A stretch of DNA of 64,000 bases from Adineta vaga (Eukaryota; Rotifera), in contig CP075493.1 in the NCBI GenBank assembly GCA_021613535.1, positions 3,162,001-3,226,000 on the forward strand, written 5' to 3'. Within the stretch, counting starts at the first letter, position 1. Each line of letters begins with the position of its first letter. A model generated the notes under the pieces. The model saw only the letters and a program-made list of their open reading frames with translations. It did not search any database and was not told where the DNA came from. The position numbers and the translations under genes are program-made. Shown piece after piece: positions 1 to 11,326 of the stretch.

Positions 1-655
1 TGATCCAGATGCTGATCGTATTTCTATGCATGCTAGGAAAGATCGACTTCGAAATATAGTACCGATTAATTGCTGATGAACAAAACAATCTCAAAAGCAA
101 TAGAATGTTGATGATGTTGAACTGATGAATGGAATGATTGTCTGTACTTTGACATAGATGATAGGTGAACAAATTGCGAGAGATCGACAATGAGTGGCGA
201 AACATGTTGATAAATATCGAGAGAAAAGCATTTTAATAACTGATTAACTTAAGATCTTGTTAGTGAGCGAGTGTAAGATATAAAAGTGGGATTTTTGGAA
301 AGATTATTGTCATATAGATGACGATGATATTGTGAAGAAAAACTGTTCAGTTTGTACGCTTATGATTTTCTTTCGTTCTTTGTATGTGAATATTTTGTTA
401 TCCGATCGGAATATTTCGATAAGAATGCGTCTCTTTCTCTCTCTTTCTCTCTTCCTTTATATATCTATATATATATTTCTGTGTTTGAGTGGGTGTATAA
501 AGCTGTATAAAAGCAGATGCTTTTCCACCTTTTCATCATATCGTTCACAGTTTGTTCACTGGTACGAAACAATATTGTTGATCCATCTATCTTATCGTAT
601 AAATAAGTGCTGTGATCGTCAACTCGTTGAATCAACTGTGCGAAGAATCAAATGA
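1..655 (+). repeat. Left arm of large inverted repeat (promoter and start of signal exon)
   Basis: This segment reappears as its reverse complement at 6434-7085, with scattered substitutions and small indels. The matched block covers the upstream region, a TATA-like element and the start of the 64-nt signal-peptide exon; similarity fades inside that exon. A third, direct copy of its later part (from about 182) lies at 9059-9523. The match runs up to base 1, so the arm may extend beyond the window. A CT-rich and TA-rich simple stretch at about 430-475 differs between copies and is missing from the third. Confidence 0.9.
598..607 (+). promoter_or_regulatory. TATA-like element of the first glycine-rich gene
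   Basis: A gtataaataa element lies about 45 nt before the ATG at 652. It is kept in the inverted copy (about 6480-6493, minus strand) and in the third copy (about 9407-9416), which supports a functional core promoter with a very short 5' leader. Confidence 0.55.
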
Positions 656-1246
656 TGGCAAGCTTCATTCGAACCACTTTTCTGTTCGTGATGATTTTAG
701 CAGTTTTTTATGAAGGTTTGAAAATTTTTTAGAGAAAAATAAAGCATTTTGTATGGAGTTTGTTTCATTTCAGTTATGCTAGTCACACAGGGTGCTGAGT
801 AAGTATTTAAAATGTAAGGAGTGTATTTTATTGTTTGTTTTATTTCAAGATTTGGTGATAGACCGAGTGTTGCGACGGCTATAAATATGAATATTTCTGC
901 GATCGAAGAAAGTATGATTCGTGAAAATGGTACTGCTGCTCCGCGTAGTGTTCGTGGTATGGATGGTGAGAAAGGTGGTGATGGGGTGGGTGGAAAGGGT
1001 GGAAAAGGTGGAGACTCTCAAGGCGGTGGAGGTGGAGGCCCTCAAGGCGGTGGAGGTGGAGGCCCTCAAGGCGGTGGAGGTGGAGGCCCTCAAGGCGGTG
1101 GAGGTGGAGGCCCTCAGGGCGGTGGAGGTGGAGGACCTCAAGGCGGTGGAGGTGGTAGTGGTGACAAGGGTGGCGGAGGTGGTAGTGGTGGCAAGGGTGG
1201 CGGTGGCGGCGGCGGAAGTGGTGGTGGTGGCGGTGGTGGAAAGTAA
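652..1246 (+). CDS. Secreted glycine-rich protein 1 (three exons)
   Basis: Exons are 652-715 (64 nt), 774-798 (25 nt) and 850-1246, giving 161 residues. The first exon encodes a hydrophobic signal peptide beginning MMASFIRTTFLFVMILAV. The mature part starts with a polar stretch carrying an R-S-V-R basic site, then becomes almost pure glycine: a K/D/G stretch, five copies of an 8-residue unit QGGGGGGP, and a tail of GGGGG with S, D and K ending in lysine. There are no cysteines after the signal. Intron phases match the three sister genes in the cluster. It resembles the secreted glycine-rich proteins found across invertebrates (structural, adhesive or antimicrobial), but no named family is recognised. 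Secretion is a confident inference; the function is unknown. Confidence 0.8.
1021..1152 (+). repeat. 24-bp coding minisatellite
   Basis: About five and a half near-identical 24-bp units encode the 8-residue repeat QGGGGGGP inside glycine-rich protein 1. Units differ by only one or two silent changes, so copy number probably changes quickly by slippage or unequal exchange. Confidence 0.9.
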
Positions 1247-3979
1247 TTTCACTTGAACGGGGTAATGCTGATGATGAGTGGTAAGGATACAACACTTATT
1301 ATTTGAAACTTTCTTATTGTCAATACTTTTTGTGAAACGTAGATCTGACTGCTTCACTGATAATTTCAATGTTACTATTTTTAACATATCTCGGGATCAA
1401 TTCTTAAGTATGGGTAGTGTAGTGGCATAATTATCACAAGTGAAAACGTCGAAAAATTCTCTTCTTTCAAATATTTTTACTGTCATCGTCAGCATCACTA
1501 CCAATGTTCACCCCTTTAATCCACCAACTGTCGTCGGTCTCGTTTTTTCGTATTAATTCAGTTGTATATGGGATTGTTCTTTTGTTTGATTCTTAATAAA
1601 CGATTCATTGTACTTCTAAATCATTGTTGAAGAAATTACGAGGGAAAGCGTTTGGCTTTTTTGAATGATCAATGTCGTATATGAAGAGTAATTAGCTTGA
1701 TAGAATAGAGAAGAAACGAAGTAACTTGCGAGAATCGAAATACTCTTTGAAATTCAGTTTGTCTGTCAATCTTGACTTACTTATAAAATAAGAAAAAGCT
1801 TTATATTAAATGCAATCGATAGTTTAGTTTGTTCAAGGGAAGCGTAAACAATATATGAGATCGGTTTCGATATTATAGTTGATTAGAATTGTAGCCACAA
1901 CTTGTCATCATTCGAGTGTCGAAATGTATACTTGTTGAACAGAAAAAGCAGAATAATGATTTTTGAAATTTGATGATATAGAGAAGAAACTGTTGTGTTG
2001 ATTTTATGCTAACAGAAAGACAATGATTGTTTTAGTGACAGAAACTGATTTAAATTGTTTGATGTGTATGGAATCAATGAGTTTGCTGGTATTATCTTCT
2101 TGTCGAAGATTTCGTAGGAGTCGTCTGAAGTTGAAACTCACTTCGCTACCGAGTTCAAATGGAACAATTTTGTATCATATTACAAAGTTTGTGTTTCCTA
2201 CAATCAATTGTCGTATCGCCGAGAATGGAAGACATTTATACTTGTAGAAAATTACTCTTGAGACCGTTAGTATTTTTATTTTTATTTTGAACCATTACAG
2301 AAAAATATCCCATAAATTCTGGAATTTAAATATGATAGTCTGGTATTATTATAACTTAAAAGTTTCAGTTCGGAAAAAATATACTATAATATTTCACTCT
2401 CTTTAATTTTAATCGTTAAGAAAATATGTCTATAGAAAAATGTTGCTTATTATTCAAGAGAAAAGTTGTATTAAAAGTTCCTTTGTGATATACCAATCGT
2501 GGAAAAGCGTCAGGAAAAACAACCCACGAATAATTTTTCTTATATGTTTTACTAGAGAGAAATTTTTCTGTTACCAAATTATCATGAATAGATTTTGAAT
2601 GTTTTGTTGCTTCATCGAGTCTACTCCTCAGAATATTCAAAGAGTTCGTAATTTTTGATTAAAAAATATCATCCGAAGAAAATAAGTATAAAAGTAAAAC
2701 AAAAGAGCACATATTCAATATAAAAATACAAGAAATTCAAAAGATTGTTCACTTTTCACATGTTCCAATAACTACGTATTAATAAGCTACATGTATTTTG
2801 TTGCCACGTTAAATATCGTCTATTTCAATACTAGCAAGCAATATCTATGAATCATATGAATAAACAGAAAATAGAATTTCAAATTGAATATATAAAGATA
2901 ATTGATTTTTTTCTTACAGATATGGAAAACTCATACTTCTATTCAATTTAGTTAGTTTTTCGATTAAAGTTGCTCGATAAACGACTATACTGTGAAATGT
3001 ATGGAAGTGATAGGAAATAAATTGAAAATCTATGATAAAAATGAAATAATGTCACTGTTCGACTTACTTTACCGATCATATTATATCACGAAACGTTTTA
3101 TAAAAATATTCGATAGATTGGATAATTCAAGTATGCTTTATTTATTATTTCATTTTCTTATACATTTAAAAACGAAATTTTTTGTTGAGAAAAAAGAATT
3201 CAATAAATATTAATTAATATAGACAAGAGCGGAATCATTCCGTTCAATGAATATATTTCTCTCATTGTTTATTACACAGATAAAACTTATCAACATCTTT
3301 CAAACGGTTGAAAAATGGAATTTTCTTACAATTCTTTTGCTTTATCTTATTTACTACACAATATCAGATACATATCTACTGACAGAGACCATGTACGATA
3401 AACGAAAATCTTCTTCTAATCGAATATTTTCGCTTAAAATTAAACGGAAAATAATCTTTTCTACAATCGAAATTGATTTCTTATTCATGTGTTTTTCCAT
3501 AAGAAAACAAATTATAGATTAGTGTCTGTAAGTATTTATTCAGTAAAGAAGCGATCAATGAATTTCGATCATAGGAAATGAAATCTCTATTTATATGATA
3601 TAATAGGTAGTTCAATCTAATTACAGCTTGGCTAAAAATTATTTTAAGTACGCAACAAAATAATCTGGACATCATAGTAGTGTCGAAAGACATTCTTATA
3701 TAAAGATTACTCTTTTTCTATTCTATGATTTCTATTCTCACGTGTTATACTTAGCTATATCGATTCTCGGTCACAGTGTTTCTCTGAACATGTGTCGTTC
3801 TTTCTATATACGAATTATTCTACATTTTCATAGTCATCATTCTGTTAGAACGACATTTTAAATTATCGCCTAGTCACTTCTAACCAATACATTTCTACAC
3901 ACACATATATATATATATATATATGTCCGCACATAAGTAATCGAGCATTATTTTGGTTAAGTGTGTGTTTCAAACAATA
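1247..3979. other. No gene seen
   Basis: AT-rich spacer between two glycine-rich genes. Short open frames at 2023-2247, 2992-3213 and 3247-3522 have no recognisable domain, signal peptide or splice context. A TA dinucleotide run lies near 3904-3925, just upstream of the next gene. Confidence 0.6.
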
Positions 3980-4758
3980 ATGACATGTTTCTTGCACAAT
4001 ATCGTTCTGGTACTGTTAATAACATGGATTGTAACTATACAAAGTAAAGATTAATTTGTAATATTTTTACAAATACCTATCTTTATTTCATGTTCCTTGA
4101 TAGGCATGCTACAGCACGAGTATTCCTTGTATGTTTTGATGTAATCTTTTTCATTAATAGATTAACTTGCTTTTTTTCGTATAGAATCGAAACAAATCAG
4201 AACAATGGTTATGATTCAAAGGTTGTTGATATTCATACTTCATATGCTGTTAACAGTGTTGACGCTCATATGAATAATGCTGGTGAAAGTGCTCGTTCTA
4301 ATACCAATATTTATGGTTCAATTGCTAGTAGTGATTATGGTGGTGTTGTTAATAATTATAAGTATGCTTCAACTACTCCTTTAATCAAAACTACAACTAC
4401 ACCATTAATTAAAATTATAACTGATCCTCCTATTAAGATTGTACATATTCCATCGGTTATTGTGTCAGCTCTGTGTAAAGTAGAAGGTGGTCAGGGTGGT
4501 CAAGGTGCTCCAGCTCCTCCTGGAGGTAAACCTGGTAAGTCTGGTGGTAATGGGCTGTGTGGTGGAGGAGGCGGTGGAGGTGGTGCTGCAAGCCTTCCAG
4601 GTGATATTGGTTCAGGCGGAGGTGGTGGTGGTGGTACCAGAGGTGGCGGTGGTGGTGCAGGAGGTGCTGCATTTCGTGTAGGAGGCGGCGGCGGTGGTGG
4701 TGGTGGTGGCTTACCTAGTCGAGTTGATCGAAATCGGGTGATGATGCGAGTTAACTAA
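3980..4758 (+). CDS. Secreted glycine-rich protein 2 (three exons)
   Basis: Exons are 3980-4043 (64 nt), 4104-4128 (25 nt) and 4185-4758, giving 220 residues. The exon sizes and phases are exactly those of protein 1, although the signal peptide (starting MTCFLHNIVLVLLITWIV) and promoter are not similar in sequence. After a polar Asn/Ser/Tyr-rich segment come three copies of a TTTPLIK-like motif. Two cysteines follow, and then a glycine-rich C-terminal half with GGGGGGGG and GGGGGGGGGG blocks separated by short spacers. The C-terminus is basic (SRVDRNRVMMRVN). It lies between the two inverted-repeat arms. Function unknown; it could be structural or adhesive. Confidence 0.78.
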
Positions 4759-5920
4759 ACTAACATTACAGATGTTATATCGTTAAAACTTGCAATGCAT
4801 CGTACTTTTCTTTTAATTGTTCTACAATCAAATCATTTTCTTTTCAATCTTTTGCATATGTTTAAAATACTTTTTGAATATGGTACTTGTTAAAAATAAT
4901 TTTTTAGATTTCTTGCCCAAAAAATATAAAATGAATTCTTAAATAAACATTTTAAGGCAAACTGTTATTCAATGAAAATTTGAGAACATTTCTTCTCTTT
5001 ACATTCGATTAACATTTACTATCAATAAAATAATGAATCATGAAAGCTTTGCGATCGATGTTCTTATCTTCACATTAGTTACTATATTTAGTCACTTTGA
5101 CATATCATTTACACAAGTATTGCATTATTTTTTCTTTACTTGAGAAACTCAAAGTATGAATAGTTTTATCAAAAGATTCCATGGAAGTTTTCTTGATAAA
5201 TATAATTTGTAGAAAGAACTTTTTTTAATTCAGATAACTATACACATATTACGATGTTGAAAAAAAATGATTCGATAGCAATTGATCATATTTGAAGAAT
5301 ACTAATATAAGTTGAATTGCTTTCTAATTTCTAGCTGGTATTGACGAAATTTCTCGTTATATATTATATGTACAATCAAATGAAAAGTTATCTAAGTTGT
5401 TGATATATTAAAAAGAATTCTTTTGACTCAGAAAAAAGTTTCATTTGGTAGAATATGATAAGTAGCAGTTTGTTGAATAATTCTTTTAATTTTGAATTAG
5501 AAATATTATTCCGTGACTTGATGCATATATGTACTTCATATCATATTTCATCTTGATAAAACCTGAATAGATTGAAATCTATAAATCATAAATATTCTAA
5601 GAAAAAGGTGTTTTGTTTCTCTCATCAAGCAAATATTCAATTCTATATCGCATTTTTCATTCATTAAATCAGCCAACATTGATTTGAAATTAAACATTCA
5701 TTTATTGAAAATCATATGAAAAGAAAAGAATATTATCGTACCACACAATGAGTAAACCTTTAAAAAAAGAAATCCAATCAATATGAACAAGACAAAAAGG
5801 AAATCTGAAGAGCCATCACAAAAGACAGCAATCAAAAGGACAAGAAATTTCGAATTAGGTAACATGCTCAACATTTACTGGTACCATCAAAAAATCGTTC
5901 CATCCTTTTCATATCGTCAC
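4759..5920. other. No gene seen
   Basis: AT-rich spacer between the 3' ends of two convergent glycine-rich genes. It has AATAAA-like sequences near 4940 and 5026 but no supported gene. Confidence 0.6.
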
Positions 5921-6436
5921 TTAAAAACCACCACCTCCACCACCGCCACCTAAACCATCGCTGCTTCCTCCTGCTCCACCTGCACCCCCAAGATCACCGC
6001 CACCACCGCCACCACCGCCACCTCCAAAGAAACCGGAGCCACCTGGTTTACCATTTCCGCCGAATTTACCTCCTTCACCACCTAAACCCGCACCAACTCC
6101 ACCACCTCGACCACCATCACCTGCAATACCAATTGGATTTCCTACTTGTCCAGGCATAGCTTCAAATTCATTTCCTTTATTCAAAGCAGGACTATTCGCT
6201 ACGACAACTCGATGGCGACCGGAAGCGTCAGTAATTCTAACATAAAACCACAACAAAAAAACATATATATCAAAAGGTTATAGGTAAAATATTACAGAAC
6301 GAACTGCACGAAATCCATAACTAAAAATAAAAATAGCATTATTTTCATAGCATCATCACATATATTCTTTACTTTGGAACAACAAACTTGCCATTATCAT
6401 CAGCAGAAAAGTGATTCGAATGAAGCTTGCCATCAT
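5921..6436 (-). CDS. Secreted glycine-rich protein 3 (three exons)
   Basis: On the minus strand the exons are 6436-6373 (64 nt), 6320-6296 (25 nt) and 6236-5921, giving 134 residues. The signal peptide begins MMASFIRITFLLMIMAS and is nearly identical to that of protein 1, because the promoter and start of the gene sit in the inverted-repeat arm. The mature part differs: a non-glycine segment (ITDASGRHRVVVANSPA), then a mixed G/K/E/D stretch, then glycine runs with F and L. There are no cysteines in the mature part. Conserved leader with a diverged mature chain is the usual pattern of fast-evolving secreted peptide families. Function unknown. Confidence 0.8.
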
Positions 6437-7085
6437 TTGATTCTTCACACAGTTGATTCAACTAGTTGATGATCACTGCCCGTATTTATACGATAAGATC
6501 AATGGATCAACAATATTGTTTCGTACCAGTGAACAAACTGTGAACGATAGGATGAAAAGCTGGAAAAGCATATGACTTTATACAGATCTATACGCCCACA
6601 CAAACACACATATATATATATATATATAAAGGAAGAGAGAGAGAGAAAGAGACGCACTCTTATCGAAATATTTCGACCGGATAACCAACGTATTCACATA
6701 CAAAGAACGAAAGAAAAACATAAGCATACAAACTGAACAGTTTTTCTTCACAATATCATCGTCATCTATATGACAATAATCTTTTCAAAAATCCCACTTT
6801 TATATCTTACACTCGCTCACTAACAAGATCTTAAGTTAATCAGTAATTAAAATGCTTTTCTCTCGATATTCATCACCATATCGCATCGCTCATTCTTGAT
6901 CTCTCGCAACTTGTTCACCTATCATCTATGTCAAAGTACAGGCAATCATTCTATTCATCAGTTCAACATCATCAACATTCTATTGCTTTTGAGATTGTTT
7001 TGTTCATCAGCAATTAGTCGGTACTATATTTCGAAGTCGATCTTTCCTAGCATGCATAAAAATAAGATCAGTATCTGGATCAAAT
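6434..7085 (-). repeat. Right arm of large inverted repeat
   Basis: Reverse-complement copy of 1-655. It carries the promoter and signal-exon start of glycine-rich protein 3. A TA/GA simple repeat at about 6608-6640 matches the variable simple stretch of the left arm. Together the arms flank about 5.8 kb containing glycine-rich gene 2. Confidence 0.9.
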
Positions 7086-7570
7086 CAACATTTCTCCAGG
7101 CTTCACATTCGTTAACAGTGCACATTTCGAACGATGGAGATCATCATCGTATTCACGATTATCTACGCGTGCATTTCTTTGTCACACGTGATTTTTCGAC
7201 TGATGTATTTCCATGAATGATTTATTTTATTATCAGTACTTGCCGTATCTATCATCGGCCTATGATGTGCCAATGTCCACCGATTCGATGGACGTTTCAC
7301 TCTCCCTTCCTCTCCTCCTGTTCTTTCTAGATTTTCAGCACTCTTCATTTTGTTCTACATTTTAAATGGTCAATTTGTTCGTGCAAAGTTCGATTCTCTT
7401 TCTTTTAGTTGTAAATACCGACGAAGAAAACACATGATTTTTTCTCCATCTCTCTCTTTCGTATTAATTGTTTTGACCTCGATATCTCTGTATGAGTCAT
7501 GAATTCCCGTTATTTTCCCCTTTTCTTCTCTCTCTCTCTCTCTCTCTCGGATTTCTCTCCTTTGTGTTCA

Positions 7571-7580
7571 CTTATATAAA
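7571..7580 (+). promoter_or_regulatory. TATA-like element of glycine-rich gene 4
   Basis: The cttatataaa element lies about 115 nt before the ATG at 7695. The leader between them is pyrimidine-rich. It is placed differently from the TATA of the inverted-repeat copies. Confidence 0.4.
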
Positions 7581-7694
7581 AACCCGTGCTATTCTGCATT
7601 TGCATCATACGATACAATCCAATCGATCTTTCTCGTTTGTTCAACCTCAATACATTAGTCAATTATCCTTCTCGTTTATCATCCAAACGTCAAA

Positions 7695-8001
7695 ATGATA
7701 CCCACTTTCTCTCGCTTTCTCTACTTGCTTGTTCTAGCATTATTGATCATCTCGCAAGGTATGTTCGCATAGTTTTTCTTCATGTTCCACAATTTCTATT
7801 GAATGATTGTTTTTTTCTGTTTTAGTCATGGTACAAGCTGGAGTTACATCGTAAGTAGAATAACGATTTTTGGTCGTAGATTCACATCACTAACTCATGT
7901 CTCTGTGTTTTAGGGCTCGTGCTAAGCGTGGCGGTGGTGGTGGCGGTGGCGGAGGCGGTTGGGGCGGTGGTGGTGGTGGTGGAGGTGGTGGTGGCAAGTG
8001 A
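7695..8001 (+). CDS. Secreted glycine-rich peptide 4 with RAKR site (three exons)
   Basis: Exons are 7695-7758 (64 nt), 7826-7850 (25 nt) and 7914-8001, giving only 58 residues. The signal peptide begins MIPTFSRFLYLLVLALLIIS. The mature part is short: VMVQAGVTSARAKR, then ten glycines, one tryptophan, eleven glycines and a final lysine. R-A-K-R fits the furin/proprotein-convertase consensus R-X-K/R-R and lies exactly at the start of the glycine block. A polyglycine peptide with one central Trp could therefore be released. Exon sizes and phases match its three neighbours. Cleavage is inferred from the motif only. Confidence 0.8.
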
Positions 8002-9058
8002 TGAAACAATTACATGGAGACGATGTATGAGGTGCGAGTTCAAACTACAAGCAAAATTCCAACATACATGGTCAATGTAATTATGTGCGAATGCAAACAT
8101 CAAAACCTTTCATTCATGATCAACATCGTCTCCAATCATCTCATTTACTTCTACACTCGCTGTAATGTTGTGTCGTGTAGTCAATTCGAGTCTTTTTCTT
8201 ACTCAATAAATAAACAAATAAATAATTGTCATCATGACATACAAATACGTTTCTCCTGATTTTTGAATGAATGCTAATTGAATCGTGTTGCTCGAACATG
8301 AAATAGAAGAATAGGATTGATTTCAGTGCGTATTACTTTTCTTATAGTGTATGCAGCATTAGACGATCAGAGGTAAACTGACAAACATCGAAGCCATTGA
8401 GAGAAATTCTGTTGGTATGTTTCATGTGCATAATGTATCAAACTCGGTTGCAAAATCAAATTCATAGAATGTTGACACGAATGTACTTTGAGAGTTGAAA
8501 GAGATGAAGTAAGAGAGATCGAAATGAATCAAATGTACAAAGCAAAAGTAGAATATGAAAGAGATGTCAATATACCTAGATCACTATGGCATATCTGAAC
8601 AATCACTATCAGTTGGACATTGTGTTTTCGTAGATTTATTATGTCTTGTCAAGTTGATTGCCATTGAACGACGAAGACTAAGTAACAAGCAGAAATAGTT
8701 TGAATAAGATTCGTACGTTCTAAAGTATAAAACACATGTTCGTTTCCACTTCTCGTAAGATTATTGCAAGCAACCGTTGAACAGGAAGTAAAATATATTG
8801 TTTATTATAGAAACCAAGTGAAAAACAATTTCAAGTGTGATATTTTCATGAATTGTTGTTTACATTTGGAAAAAAAAGTGTTTAAATTCCAATAAATGAA
8901 AATGGAGGAAAAGTAAGCTAACGACAATGTAAACAGTATTGATTGTACAACGAGTATTTCAGCTAATGCTCTGAAAAAACAGTACAGAGTGACATATTAA
9001 CTACATCTTCCTGTAAACATATGAGCAGAACGTCTTTCATCAGATTATTCCGAGTTTT
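8002..9058. other. No gene seen
   Basis: Spacer downstream of glycine-rich gene 4. An AATAAA-type signal near 8204-8220 probably ends that gene. Nothing else is supported. Confidence 0.55.
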
Positions 9059-9523
9059 GAAAGATCGACAATGAGTGGCGAAACATGTTGATAAATATCG
9101 AGAGAAAAGCATTTTAATTATTAATCAACTTAAGATCTTGTTAGTGCGCGAGTGTGAGCGATGAAAGCAGGGATTTTTGGAAAGATTATTGATACATTTA
9201 TGGCTATGATATTGTGAAGAAAAACTGTTCAGTTTGTATGCTTATGTTTTTCTTTCGTTCTTAGTATGTGAATACGTTTATAGAGCTGTATAAAGTCATA
9301 TGCTTTTCCACCTTTTCATCCTATCGTTCACCGTTTGTTCACTGGTACGAAACAATATTGTTGGTGAGAAGTACAATTGAGTAATTGACGATCCCTTGAT
9401 CTTATCATATAAATATGGGCAGTGATCGTCAATTAGTTGAATCAACTGTGTAAAGAATCAAATGATGGCAACCTTCACTCGAAACACTTTTCTGTTGATG
9501 ATATTGGCTTTTTTTCGTTCAAG
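9059..9523 (+). repeat. Third copy of the promoter and signal-exon block
   Basis: Direct repeat of about 182-715 and inverted relative to the right arm. It keeps the leader, a TATA-like element (cttatcatataaata, about 9402-9416) and the ATG context, but lacks the simple-repeat segment. It is followed by a decayed gene body. Confidence 0.85.
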
Positions 9524-9765
9524 GTAGTGGATGTTTTCATTTGTATTCTGAAAATTTTATTGATTTGATTTGTTGTTCTAGACGTTGAATTGGCTAGCGT
9601 AGCGCAGTATGCATTCTTTATATATAAAGTAGATATAGTTCATATAGGTGTTTTGATAGGGTTGTTGACAAATGGGGTAATTGGTAGTATGTGCGGCTAA
9701 GCAGTAATATATATAGTAGGAACAGTGGTTATGGCGGCGGAGAGGACGGTGGTGTTAAGAAGTAA
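9462..9765 (+). pseudogene. Decayed glycine-rich protein copy
   Basis: The signal-exon start (MMATFTRNTFLLMILA) is well kept, but the only good donor (after 9523) makes the exon 62 nt instead of the 64 nt seen in all four intact genes. The next block after the acceptor at 9580-9581 reads into a stop at once. The glycine-rich exon is reduced to a remnant at about 9724-9765 (GYGGGEDGGVKK then stop). Promoter duplication followed by loss of the reading frame is the simplest reading. Confidence 0.7.
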
Positions 9766-11326
9766 GTTGATACGAACATGACTGTATGAACGATGACAGG
9801 TAGGATTGGATTGAGTCTTTTTAATTTTTAATCTTTGCTTTGTCAATGATTTTTGTGCAGTTAAGGTCTAACTTGCTCGCTGGAAATTTATATGGTGCCT
9901 TTTTTATCATATCTAGGGATCAATAATGATTAGTCCTTCTCAATGTAGGTTTTTGAATTTTATGTTTCATGAAGTTGAAAATATCTTTTATAGTCATCGT
10001 TTATCGCACTGATCCAATAATTTGTTTGCCTTTTATTTTATATGTTCTAATTGAAGCTCTGGAGTTTGTTCTATATTTATCGTAAGAAAAACTGGCAATT
10101 CAGATTGTTTCTTTCAGTGTTGGCATACTCATTTAAGAGAAGAAAGTTTCATTCTAGTTGCATTTGATAGAAATCGAATAGAAGTGTTGAATGATAATGG
10201 AGCAGATCCGTTAAGAATAGAAAGAAATTGATGGATGTGTTCAGTTTTGTGTTTCTTCAAAGTACTACAATTCGAATAACACACTTAATGAGTCAGGAAA
10301 GGAGATCATAATGACTAAGATACTTTATATACAATTTATTTGTTGTTGTATCGAATATATACACGATTCGTATAAATTTACGAGAGATTCTAATAGAAAA
10401 CAAATACTGTTTGTTTGATTAGAAAGGTATTATATTTAATTGTGAACGTTATTTTGAAATTAAATTTTTTTTTCTCACGAAAGAAAAGACTGATCAGTGA
10501 TGCAATGAATATTAGTTTTGTATATTGGATACAAACATGAATGTTGCTGAGAAAAGTATTTATCAAATGACCTGTTGGTATCGAGAGATCACATGTTAAG
10601 GCTACTTTCGTCTTCATTAAAAATCAATTTTCTTACGGAACTATTCTAATAAACTGAGAACTGGAATAAACATTGCAGTTCAAGTGAGAGAGAAAATTCG
10701 AAGTGTTTCTTTTTCGACAAAGATTTTTCAATTAAAATTCATGCAATAGGTTCTACTTTCTATTTGATGGGGAGATGCATGTCACGATGTAAGAGTAAAA
10801 AGTGTTGTTGTTGTTGTTGTTTTTAAATATAGCGCATTTTCTAGATGAAACCTTAGCGAAATCATTGTGACAATTAGTTACTTCACAAATATTTATGTCA
10901 ATTTCAAAAATTCTAGCAAAATCTGATTTTTTCAGATAAAGAAAGAAATCATTCAATCACCGTTTCTCTTGCTCTATTCATAAACATATCTGTTGAATGT
11001 CTAATTCAATCTTTCAATCCATCTACTAAAAACATGCGTTAACGTGAACATGTGAGAAATCAATCACATCTTTACTTGTTCTTTCTTATATTTTTATTCT
11101 CATTTCCTTTCATTACATTCTATTTCTTCTCAGTATTATTATTATTATTATTATTTAACGAAGGGAAGCTCGAGAAATACTTTTCTATTTGTGCGTGATT
11201 GTATATAATAAGAAGAAAAAAAAGAAAGAAAATGAGTCTGTTTATATTGTCGATAGAGAACTTATTGTGAAGTAAGACTATTCAGCAACTAACTATTTTG
11301 GAATTCAACTTGTGTGCGTCATCAAC
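9766..11326. other. No gene seen
   Basis: AT-rich spacer with short triplet microsatellites: TGT repeats near 10803-10820 and ATT repeats near 11139-11154. No domain-bearing open frame is present. Confidence 0.6.

Noticed and set aside
332-655. Plus-strand 107-residue open frame upstream of gene 1
   Set aside because: It lies in the duplicated promoter block, spans the TATA-like element and simple repeat, and is not kept open in the inverted copy.
845-1387. Minus-strand Ser/Thr-repeat open frame opposite glycine-rich gene 1
   Set aside because: It is the complement of the GGN-rich minisatellite. The plus strand has a signal peptide and conserved splice sites.
4487-4758. Collagen-like protein in glycine-rich gene 2
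   Set aside because: Only a few G-x-y triplets occur near GAPAPPGGKPGKSG; there is no sustained triplet repeat.
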